From IMG/VR virus record IMGVR_UViG_3300031688_000045, positions 1-39,415 of that record: 39,415 nucleotides of DNA; one strand, written 5' to 3'. Shown here piece by piece: positions 32,309 through 39,415 of this stretch. A program made the translations under genes and the position numbers. The stretch comes from a virus. The notes beneath the pieces are model-generated. The model saw only the letters and a program-made list of their open reading frames with translations, did not search any database and was not told the DNA's origin. Each line of letters opens with the position of its first letter. Position 1 is the first letter of the stretch.

Positions 32309-33151
32309 TTAATTTAATCTTTTTTCAATATTGGAGTAAATCTCCATTCCTTCATCTGTCTTGAACCAAGCAGCTAAAGCTGAATAAGGATGCTCATCAA
32401 ACGGAACGTTCATTAGTTTTCTATCGTTAGATCCCCATGAAAAAGTTCTTTGGTCAGCTGTTAACTTTAGTATACCCATTTCAGTAGCTTTAATCCCAAA
32501 GTTTCTAAGTACAACATTTTCATCATTCACTAGTTCTAAGAACAAACCTGGGTTCCTCTTAGCATATAACAGTAAATCTCTTTTAAGCTCCTTAGAACTC
32601 ATGTTTGACACCTTAGACCCCACCTCAACACGCATAACGGCTTCTGCCATATCTATATCCATGTTCATCGCAGCATTTAAAGCTTCAACCTCTAGCTCTA
32701 TAAGCTCTACTTGGTCGTTAGCTATGGCTACTGGCTTGTATTCTGTATATTTTTTATTTAAACCTGGGTGGTATAAAGACAGTAACTTTTGTAAAGTTTG
32801 TTTGTTTTTAGGAACGAGTAACACTCCATCCCTAAAAGTCACGTGTGCTAACCTGGCATCGCCTTTAAACTCATCTACAAACGGAGTTTTTTGATTGCTA
32901 GTGTATTTCAACTCTCTTTCATAGCCCATTTTCTCATCAAACCAAAATATGTTAGTTGATTTTATAGTGTGTGATAAAGCGGCTCCGTCTTTTAAGATAT
33001 AGCTTCTGTCTTTTATCTCCCAGCTATCTTTTTTTGGTGTTTTCATTTTTGGAGTCATATCCACAGTATCTTCAAAAAATTCTGTAACTACTTCTTCCAT
33101 TGTTTCGATTTGAGGTTCTACCTCAACTTTCTTTGTTTGTTTCTTTGCCAT
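32309..33151 (-). CDS. Predicted head-associated protein (280 aa)
   Basis: Starts MAKKQTKKVEVEPQIETMEE with a charged, probably disordered N-terminal ~45 residues. A compact domain follows (SYILKDGAALSHTIKSTNIF, then WFDEKMGYERELKY, later DGVLLVPKNKQTLQKLLSLY), then a helical C-terminal half (NPGLFLELVNDENVVLRNFG, then MGILKLTADQRTFSW). No family name is recalled, though similar proteins occur downstream of capsid genes in marine Bacteroidota phages. It lies between the capsid gene's hairpin terminator and the hairpin gap. Its leader is identical for 28 bases to that of the scaffold-like gene. A head-completion or virion role is inferred. Confidence 0.5.
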   Translation of the reverse strand: MAKKQTKKVEVEPQIETMEEVVTEFFEDTVDMTPKMKTPKKDSWEIKDRSYILKDGAALSHTIKSTNIFWFDEKMGYERELKYTSNQKTPFVDEFKGDARLAHVTFRDGVLLVPKNKQTLQKLLSLYHPGLNKKYTEYKPVAIANDQVELIELEVEALNAAMNMDIDMAEAVMRVEVGSKVSNMSSKELKRDLLLYAKRNPGLFLELVNDENVVLRNFGIKATEMGILKLTADQRTFSWGSNDRKLMNVPFDEHPYSALAAWFKTDEGMEIYSNIEKRLN

Positions 33152-33176
33152 AATATAATATAATAATAATTAATAA
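33149..33176 (-). promoter_or_regulatory. A/T-only leader including the start codon, copy 1
   Basis: These 28 bases, from the ATG of the 280-aa gene back into its leader, are identical to 35817-35844. They consist only of A and T apart from the start-codon G. The segment overlaps the tail of the preceding terminator region, so it could act in initiation at a reset transcript. The function is inferred. Confidence 0.6.
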
Positions 33177-33213
33177 AAATAAAAACTACCCCCATATTTC
33201 AGGAGGTAGTTTT
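33174..33213 (-). terminator. Hairpin terminator or attenuator after the capsid gene
   Basis: On the - strand, arms 33213-33205 and 33190-33182 form a 9-bp stem (AAAACTACC with GGTAGTTTT), extended by two pairs past a mismatch. The T-rich tail TTTTTATTTTTATTA follows. It lies 13 bases past the capsid stop and 31 bases before the next start. Partial termination here would make capsid mRNA more abundant than distal tail mRNA. Confidence 0.85.
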
Positions 33214-33225
33214 AAATATAAATGC

Positions 33226-34632
33226 TTAAGCAGTTAATAACATGAAGTTATTTGCACCTTGAGTAATTAAACATCTTTCAGATAAGTGATGTACTTCCAT
33301 CGCGTCTAAATCAGAAGTAACAGCTCCAACAGATCCAGTGATCCAAGACTTCATTTTTCTTGATTCAGTTTGTGATGCTCTATATCTAACATGTAAGAAT
33401 GGGCGTTTTAGGTTTTTACCTAAAGCTTGATCGTAAACTGAAGAAACTCCAGCTGGAACGATAACACCATCAATATCAGCGAATGCTCCTCTTGTAGTAG
33501 CATCGTTTAAGTATTTCCAGTCAGATTTGTAGAAATCGTAAGATCCACGTCTGAAGCCAGAGAAACCTAAGTTTAATGCCATATCTTCAGAATTGTCAAA
33601 TACTCCGTAAGAAGTACCTCCAGATCCGTAAGCATTCATCCCAGCTAACATATCGTCAATAGCTAAAGCAGTTCCTCTATTTAAGAACATCATGTTCTCT
33701 TCAATAGCACCTTGCTTATCAAACTCAGCTAAGATTAAATCAAATGATGCTAAGTTATCAGCAGCACTATCATCCGCATTAAGTTGGTCAATAGAGTTAC
33801 CTCTAGATTTAACAGCAGCGAATAAACCTTCAGTACCAGATAAAGCGCCAAGCGAAGCCGCAACACCAGCACTAGCCGTAGCTAATTCACCTTCAATACA
33901 TGTCATTTCACAGTAATCAGTAAATCTAGACACAGTATCCCCAGCAGCTTTTAAGTACCATAAGTAACCATTTTGACCATCTTCACCCGAAACCTCAATC
34001 CAACCAATAGCTGATGCATCAGATCCTGATACTTCGTAAAGGTCTTTTAAGATAACTGGTTTGTTAGTAAATGATGTAACTTCTGGCTGAATAGCTTCTG
34101 CTCTACCAGTTTGCCCCTTCTTGTACTCAGATCCATAAACAAATCCTATTACCGCGCCATCTGTAAACGTAACATTACCTGATGCAGATGAATTCACTGC
34201 AACTTGAGTGTAAGGTTTCACTGTATACGTAGTGTTGTTAGATGCTATAGCAGTAACATAACACTTAAGAGTTCCTACACCCGTTCTGTTTAAAACCACA
34301 GTATCACCAACTCTAATCCCATGAGTTGTATCTGTTGTTGTTACCACACCTGTTGCCGCTACAATAGCACCATCAGCAACCATATGTAATCTTCCTTGTT
34401 CTGACCAAACCACTTGGTCTGAAGCCATTGCTTCTTCAGCACCTACTTGTGCTAAGAATCCTGAAATTGTTCTGTTACCGAAAACTTCAGCTTCCTTTTC
34501 CATTAAATCAGGTAAATATTGTTGAGCCCAACCGCTGTTTCTTAAATCAACGTATGCTGAGGCTACGGTTTGTTTACCTGGAGCTGGTACGGAGTTTAAC
34601 GCTCCACCAGCAGTAATTGTTCCTGTTGCCAT
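33226..34632 (-). CDS. Major capsid protein
   Basis: A 468-residue protein starting MATGTITAGGALNSVPAPGK. It reads as an N-terminal arm, then a helix/loop (WAQQYLPDLMEKEAEVFGNR), a beta-rich insertion (~85-170, TTHGIRVGDTVVL, YTVKPYTQVAVN), then an HK97-like core character with long helices and NRGTALAIDDMLAGMNAYG. The end is FLHVRYRASQTESRKMKSWI then LITQGANNFML. Identification rests on gene order (terminase, portal, scaffold, this), length, composition and a distinct regular codon choice with few rare codons compared with neighbours, expected of the most highly expressed gene. It is followed by a strong hairpin terminator. The leader is A-rich (AAAAACAAAAATTATG) without Shine-Dalgarno. Confidence 0.8.
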   Translation of the reverse strand: MATGTITAGGALNSVPAPGKQTVASAYVDLRNSGWAQQYLPDLMEKEAEVFGNRTISGFLAQVGAEEAMASDQVVWSEQGRLHMVADGAIVAATGVVTTTDTTHGIRVGDTVVLNRTGVGTLKCYVTAIASNNTTYTVKPYTQVAVNSSASGNVTFTDGAVIGFVYGSEYKKGQTGRAEAIQPEVTSFTNKPVILKDLYEVSGSDASAIGWIEVSGEDGQNGYLWYLKAAGDTVSRFTDYCEMTCIEGELATASAGVAASLGALSGTEGLFAAVKSRGNSIDQLNADDSAADNLASFDLILAEFDKQGAIEENMMFLNRGTALAIDDMLAGMNAYGSGGTSYGVFDNSEDMALNLGFSGFRRGSYDFYKSDWKYLNDATTRGAFADIDGVIVPAGVSSVYDQALGKNLKRPFLHVRYRASQTESRKMKSWITGSVGAVTSDLDAMEVHHLSERCLITQGANNFMLLTA

Positions 34633-34643
34633 AATTTTTGTTT

Positions 34644-35819
34644 TTAATTTTTAAATTTATTGTTTTTAATCTTGAACTTGTAATCAGAAGAACTATCACC
34701 TAACACCTTGAACTTAGTACCATTCGTTTTAATTTCCCCATGACTTTGTCTTGGGTTCATGTCAACGTTTTTGGATTTAGCGATACTATTTTTCATAGCA
34801 TCTGCTTTACCTTGTTCGTAAAAGTGGTTCGCGACAGCGTCGGGATTCATTGCTGTGTACAGAGATTTATGGTAACCCTTAGCATCTGACATTTCATTAT
34901 CTTTATTCAAGAACTTCTTGACAAAATTATTAATGTCGCTTTGGTTGTTTTTAACCTCTCCAGCGTTATTCACGTTAAACCTGTATTTCTTATCACCGAC
35001 GTTATATTCAAAACCTTTGAATTTGTCGTTAAAAACTTGTTCAGTTTTACTTAAGAAAGTAGATTGTTGTGCCTCTGCTATCTTTTGAGTCTCTCCTGAC
35101 TCCTTATTGTACCTATCAAAGAAACTAATTGCATTTTGTTGCTCTGTTGTGAGCTTCGATCCGCCTTTAATGTCTTGATAGTATTTAGACTTTTGCCCGT
35201 CTAGGTGGCTTTTAGCGCTGGCAACTTGCTCTTTAAGCGCTAATTTCTTTCTACGTATATCTCTATCGTCGTCTACATCTTCGTCGAATGAGAATGTATC
35301 TTCCATTAGGAAGTTAATTTCTTCGTTGTTTAAATGAGGTTTTGTTTGCTTATAGAATTCATGTAGTAGATCATCATTATCCATTTCATTGTAATCTTGA
35401 TTAAGCTTAACATAATCACTTATATCTCCACCAGTCTCATCTATAAAGTCAACTAATTTTTGGATATTTTCTGGTAAGGGTTTCCCGGTAGCCTCAGCCT
35501 CCGCTATAGCTTCAACAACTTGCTCTTCAACCTCTTCAACCTCTTCATCAGTAATTTCTTCTAATACTGGAGTTTCTTGTGCTTGAACTTCCGGTTGTAC
35601 TTCTTCTTGTTCTTGTGTGGTGTCGGCATTTTCAACGCCATCAACCACTCCGCTGTCGTCAGTGTTACTTTCTTGAGTTTCATCTTGGATTGGTTCTGGT
35701 GGTTTGCTTAAATCCACCTTAGCAACATCGTTGTCATCAGCAGATTCAAATTTTGTTTCTTCAACCTGTTCGGTTGGGACTGTAGTCTCTTCGACTACTT
35801 TTTCATTTTCTTCTTCCAT
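34644..35819 (-). CDS. Scaffolding-like protein, acidic N-terminus and basic C-terminus (391 aa)
   Basis: The first ~135 residues are extremely acidic and low-complexity (MEEENEKVVEETTVPTEQVE, then EEVEEVEEQVVEAIAEAEA). The middle is helical, with an RRKKLALKEQVASAK segment. The last ~60 residues are basic (AKSKNVDMNPRQ, ending KFKIKNNKFKN). An acidic, disordered, helical protein with a basic tail directly upstream of the capsid gene is the standard scaffolding layout, where the basic end contacts capsid. No protease motif is visible. It is preceded by the 28-base leader shared with the 280-aa gene. Confidence 0.7.
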   Translation of the reverse strand: MEEENEKVVEETTVPTEQVEETKFESADDNDVAKVDLSKPPEPIQDETQESNTDDSGVVDGVENADTTQEQEEVQPEVQAQETPVLEEITDEEVEEVEEQVVEAIAEAEATGKPLPENIQKLVDFIDETGGDISDYVKLNQDYNEMDNDDLLHEFYKQTKPHLNNEEINFLMEDTFSFDEDVDDDRDIRRKKLALKEQVASAKSHLDGQKSKYYQDIKGGSKLTTEQQNAISFFDRYNKESGETQKIAEAQQSTFLSKTEQVFNDKFKGFEYNVGDKKYRFNVNNAGEVKNNQSDINNFVKKFLNKDNEMSDAKGYHKSLYTAMNPDAVANHFYEQGKADAMKNSIAKSKNVDMNPRQSHGEIKTNGTKFKVLGDSSSDYKFKIKNNKFKN

Positions 35820-35844
35820 AATATAATATAATAATAATTAATAA
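35817..35844 (-). promoter_or_regulatory. A/T-only leader including the start codon, copy 2
   Basis: Identical over 28 bases to 33149-33176. Here it precedes the scaffold-like gene, 27 bases after the portal stop. It contains no Shine-Dalgarno. The exact duplication suggests a conserved initiation or transcript element. Confidence 0.6.
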
Positions 35845-35846
35845 TT

Positions 35847-38246
35847 CTAACTAGGATCAAACTTCCCCAAACTGAAATCACCACCTAGTATATCATTACC
35901 TGATGACTCAAAGTTTTTAGCTGGTTTGTTGTTTTGTTTTTGATCTATAAGCTCACTTTGTTGTGATGCTTGCATTTTCGTTCTACTATCTTTACGATCT
36001 TCTTTAACCGTGTCCTTCATATCGACTTGCTTCATGTTCATTTGTTGAAGTTGCTGGTTGATCTCAAACTCGAACTGCATTAACTTCATTTTGTGCTGAA
36101 CTTCTAAATCCATTTGCTCATTTTTCAACCCAGCTTTTATTTGTTCTAATTGAGCTTGGCTTTGAGATATAGCTTGGTTTTTCTGAACCTCACTTTGAGC
36201 AGCTGCTTGTTGAGCTTGTTGATTAGCTTGAGCTTGAACCTGGATATTCTCTTGCTGCATTTTTTGATCGCGCTCCATCTTCTTTTTCCTCCTGATCTTT
36301 AGTACTTGATTAGCTAGTTTAACATTTCTAATCTCTCTAACGTCAATAGCATCTTCTAAGTCTATTATCTTTTGCTGAAGAGCCATTTGAATGTTGTTTT
36401 CTAACAAAGCTTTCTCCTCTTCATCTGGCAGTAGCTCTAGGAATATACCGAAGTCATATAAGTGTAACTCAGACATCTCATCTAACGTAGCTAGATTGTG
36501 TCCGCCGATTGCTTGCATGAATGCGTCTTTTGATGGAGAATACTCTAGTATGTCAGATATTCTAAGTGATAAACACTCACAAGTTTCAGCTGTTAAGAAT
36601 AAACCCGCTTGTAACATGTGTCTTGTAGCTGTGTTTGAATTCGCTGCCGCTAATTTCTGAACACCAACTAAAGCGTTCTTATCTGGAGTACTACCGTCTC
36701 TAGCTTCGTTAAGACCAGTTACATCTCTTATCATTTGTAGATAGTAATTATACGTACCTATCAATGCTTGCATTTTATTACCACCAGATCCTGATTGTAT
36801 TTCTTGAATAGGAACTTTCCCAGGGTTTTGATCACCCTCAGAAGTAAAACTCCTACCGATAACAGATCCTGTTTGGAAGAACATGTTTAGGGCTTCTTGT
36901 GGACTGTAATTCGTTCCATTACCTAAATCGATCTCAGCTAAACCATCAGCATCCAAGTAAACTCCATCAGGAACCATTCTAGACATTATTTGCTGTAATT
37001 TCAAATGAGTCAACTGGATCATATCCGCAAAACCAGTAATCTTCCTAACCAATGAGTCAATCTTTCCGTTATACATTCTAGGGGCGACTATAGAGTAATT
37101 CATTCTAACCTTAGTGTAATCACTCTTAGGTCTCATCATGTTCTTAGCTAATTCCCATTTAAGTAACCTATCAGTACCAAGAATCATAGCACCATCATAA
37201 AGGCATTCTATAGATCTCTGTAGTTTAGAATAGTTGAAATCCACGTTCTCAGGTGGGTCAAACGAGTCATCTTTCTCAATTACCTTGGCAGAACCACTAC
37301 CAGTTTCCTTAACCTTGTAAACCTCGTTCATATAGGTCTTGTAGTTAAAGTATACTACTTGGATAGTATTAGTATCTCCTCGGTGGTTGGAGCTTTGGTT
37401 TAACTTGCTCTTCATTATCTCCTCTAAATCCGTCTCTGTTAGGTGTGGAAATTGCTTAGCTAATTCATTAACCGGAATGGTCTTTACTTCTCCAACATAA
37501 TATATGTCATCGAAATAAGGTGAGTCTGTGTAAGAGTACACTAAGTTAGCCGGGTCAACGTAATCTATAACAACTCCCTCAGAAGTGTTAAAGCTAGTTT
37601 TTGTAGCTCCAATACCTATAACAGCAAGATCATGGTAAAACCTTTTCTTTATCAATTCAAACTTATTACCGTCCAACAAAGTATTTATAGCTTGTTCTTC
37701 AGCAATCTCTACGGCTTGCTTATATGATAATTGCATGTGTAATGCTAATTCTTCTTCAGAATCGGGTAACGTCTCCTCGTCGTGCTCTGAGACTTGTATC
37801 CCAAAAGCGTCTTCAGTGAAAGCGTTAAACTCTTTAGTTCGCATGTCAGCTAAGATAGAGTCCATATAAGCCGTTCTCTTACTAACACCATAAGGATCTT
37901 GAGAGTACGCTTTTATATCATACATCCTAGAGCTCATACCGTTAACAACAATATCAACAAACTTTGAGATTATAGGGACTGGAGTCCAATCTAAATTAAG
38001 ATAGGACAAATCACCGTTGATCGATAACTCATCCTTATACTTTTGAATAGACTGCTCGCCTCGAGCATACAATCTTAAATTATGAAAATCGTTAGTATTG
38101 GTCCCATACTTATTAGAACTACCATCATTACTGAACCATTCTTGCTCTATAGCTTTACCAACTTTTAAACCATACTCGTAGCTCAACTTTTCAGCATCAC
38201 TTACGGTTTGACTTGGGAAATAACTTTTAATGCCAGACTCTGCCAT
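35847..38246 (-). CDS. Portal protein (799 aa)
   Basis: A dodecameric DNA-packaging channel is expected. The N-terminal half has the order of a podovirus-type portal: RLYARGEQSIQKYKDELSIN, then LDWTPVPIISKFVDIVVNGM and later YYLQMIRDVTGLNEARDGST, the last being the crown/stem region typical of portals in marine Bacteroidota phages. About residues 680-770 form a very Gln-rich coiled coil (QAQANQQAQQAAAQSEVQKN and on), which would make a long internal barrel. At ~800 residues it is large, like P22-type portals. It is located between terminase (5 bases) and the scaffold-like gene, which supports the call. Confidence 0.85.
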   Translation of the reverse strand: MAESGIKSYFPSQTVSDAEKLSYEYGLKVGKAIEQEWFSNDGSSNKYGTNTNDFHNLRLYARGEQSIQKYKDELSINGDLSYLNLDWTPVPIISKFVDIVVNGMSSRMYDIKAYSQDPYGVSKRTAYMDSILADMRTKEFNAFTEDAFGIQVSEHDEETLPDSEEELALHMQLSYKQAVEIAEEQAINTLLDGNKFELIKKRFYHDLAVIGIGATKTSFNTSEGVVIDYVDPANLVYSYTDSPYFDDIYYVGEVKTIPVNELAKQFPHLTETDLEEIMKSKLNQSSNHRGDTNTIQVVYFNYKTYMNEVYKVKETGSGSAKVIEKDDSFDPPENVDFNYSKLQRSIECLYDGAMILGTDRLLKWELAKNMMRPKSDYTKVRMNYSIVAPRMYNGKIDSLVRKITGFADMIQLTHLKLQQIMSRMVPDGVYLDADGLAEIDLGNGTNYSPQEALNMFFQTGSVIGRSFTSEGDQNPGKVPIQEIQSGSGGNKMQALIGTYNYYLQMIRDVTGLNEARDGSTPDKNALVGVQKLAAANSNTATRHMLQAGLFLTAETCECLSLRISDILEYSPSKDAFMQAIGGHNLATLDEMSELHLYDFGIFLELLPDEEEKALLENNIQMALQQKIIDLEDAIDVREIRNVKLANQVLKIRRKKKMERDQKMQQENIQVQAQANQQAQQAAAQSEVQKNQAISQSQAQLEQIKAGLKNEQMDLEVQHKMKLMQFEFEINQQLQQMNMKQVDMKDTVKEDRKDSRTKMQASQQSELIDQKQNNKPAKNFESSGNDILGGDFSLGKFDPS

Positions 38247-38251
38247 ATTTA

Positions 38252-39415
38252 TTACTTGATTATTTGTGAATTGTTTCCAGTATTTGAATATCTAGAAACC
38301 GTTATATTTAATTTTGGTTTTTCAACCGTTGCGTTTGGAGCGTACAAGTGTCTATTGTTAGCCATTATAGCTAAACCAGAACTTATCGATGCATCGTGCT
38401 TTGTTCTCTTGTTTATATCAAACTTGGACCAATCATTTAGAAGTTCGTTGAAGTAACAATCTCCATGTGTTCCATCTTGCTTAATACCTACGTGATCTTG
38501 AATGTACATCTCAATAGCCGCGGCGTGTGCTTGTTTTATATCCTCACTTGAATTGGGTATTCCACCAACTTCTTTTTCCGCTACAGATAATTTGTTCCAA
38601 ATTTTATCAGGTCTGTTCATACTAAACCCTCTATATCCTCTTCGCCTTAAATAGTACAGTAGACGTGGTTTGTTGTTCTCCGCTAATATTGGCATCCCGT
38701 AAAAAACTAAAGCCATTAAAACGTCTTCAAAGAACATCTCAGCTGTCGGGGGTCTTGATAGGTATTCTAAAAAGAAACTGTTTGCCGGAGCATCTTCCAT
38801 GCTAAACTTCGTTAAACCGTGTAAAGCTCCTTTGGATCCAACTCCATCCACCGTCCCTGATATGTCATAACTATCACAACCAAAAGAACCCATATGAGCA
38901 TTCCCAGGATGCTTAACCCCATTCTTTACAACCACATTGTTTTGCAGTTCCTGAGGTGGAACCCAACTTAACTTAAACCTACCCTTTGGGTCTGGGTAAA
39001 ATATAACTCGTGAATCCTTAATTCCATTAACCCACTGAAAATTACCTCTAGTAATTCCTAACGTCCTAGACATCTCTTCATTGTAATCTATCTGCTCGTA
39101 AAGCTTTGTTAGATTAAATATACTTCCTTTCGTCTCGTCTCTAAACGCGTGTTCTGTTGTTCTTGGGAACTGACGGTAGAATTCATTTAACCCATCTGAA
39201 TCATCTTTTAAACCATCAACTTCATTCTGCCAGTTATCTATTACACCTACATCTATCAGTTCACCGTCTGGTGCGAATCTATCGATATCAGGATTAGTAA
39301 AGACTGGAACTCCGTACTCGTCAATAAATCCCTCGTAGTTCCACTCCATTGGGATAAAAAGAGAGTATAATCCAGACTTTGTCTGACCATTTCTATTTCG
39401 TTTCGTGACATCTGA
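38252..39415 (-). CDS. terL: Terminase large subunit, C-terminal nuclease part (5' end beyond the window)
   Basis: Packaging ATPase/nuclease. The frame stays open to the right edge: 22 codons precede Met 39349 without a stop (…NGQTKSGLYSLFIP), and their sequence is typical of the region after the ATPase domain. The gene is therefore cut by the window, and 39349 is not the true start. Numbering from that Met, the RNase H-like nuclease has G-C-D159-S-Y-D-I-S-G-T (first metal-binding Asp), FFE208-D near RPPTAEMFFEDVLMALVFYG, and KHD319-ASISSGLAIMA (last acidic ligand followed by the usual GLA). The ATPase Walker motifs lie outside the window. It is first in the visible late operon, 5 bases before the portal gene. 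Confidence 0.9.
   Translation of the reverse strand, partial: SDVTKRNRNGQTKSGLYSLFIPMEWNYEGFIDEYGVPVFTNPDIDRFAPDGELIDVGVIDNWQNEVDGLKDDSDGLNEFYRQFPRTTEHAFRDETKGSIFNLTKLYEQIDYNEEMSRTLGITRGNFQWVNGIKDSRVIFYPDPKGRFKLSWVPPQELQNNVVVKNGVKHPGNAHMGSFGCDSYDISGTVDGVGSKGALHGLTKFSMEDAPANSFFLEYLSRPPTAEMFFEDVLMALVFYGMPILAENNKPRLLYYLRRRGYRGFSMNRPDKIWNKLSVAEKEVGGIPNSSEDIKQAHAAAIEMYIQDHVGIKQDGTHGDCYFNELLNDWSKFDINKRTKHDASISSGLAIMANNRHLYAPNATVEKPKLNITVSRYSNTGNNSQIIK

Noticed and set aside
1-39415. Integrated prophage or mobile element
   Set aside because: No integrase, transposase, inverted terminal repeats or flanking host genes; gene content is continuous phage.

Overview
The window looks like part of the genome of a tailed, probably podovirus-type phage of a marine Bacteroidota (Flavobacteriia-like) host. 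Four observations point to that host. The gene starts lack Shine-Dalgarno sequences and sit behind A/T-only leaders. A 64-residue gene matches the small Bacteroidota histone H1-like (Hc1) proteins. A secreted repeat protein ends in a tail resembling a type IX secretion (T9SS) sorting signal. Several proteins carry signal peptides in a low-GC genome. No integrase, transposase, repressor, tRNA, rRNA or CRISPR array is visible, so nothing indicates a temperate lifestyle.

Layout. Positions 39-2296 (+ strand) hold a metabolic/DNA-handling block: a B12-dependent class II ribonucleotide reductase, a 52-residue unknown protein and the H1-like protein. It closes with a strong hairpin terminator at the point where the strands converge. 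Everything from 2385 to the right edge lies on the - strand and reads leftward as the morphogenesis and lysis block. In transcription order it contains: large terminase (open at the right edge), portal, acidic scaffold-like protein, major capsid protein, a hairpin terminator/attenuator, two head/neck proteins, an adaptor carrying an inserted carbohydrate-binding-like domain, a 2306-residue tail protein of the 'NKDLDERLVP' family, two small/medium tail-region proteins, three ejection/internal virion proteins (one a 2774-residue polyvalent protein), an envelope-directed cluster, a set of small beta-rich tandem paralogues, a fibre-like protein, and an M15 peptidase endolysin followed by two overlapping micro-ORFs.

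The most unusual part is 6006-10904. It holds an outer-membrane-barrel-like protein, a membrane-anchored coiled-coil protein, a thioredoxin-fold protein lacking CxxC, a basic DUF6321-like protein and a 925-residue signal-peptide protein. The last has about 18 copies of a cysteine-rich repeat and a T9SS-like C-terminus. The same repeat occurs twice at the C-terminus of the giant tail protein 15 kb upstream in transcription. I infer that the phage makes proteins destined for the host cell surface from its late operon, and that virion and secreted protein share a module. Functions given for virion proteins rest on remembered family signatures, gene order and composition; no database search was possible.
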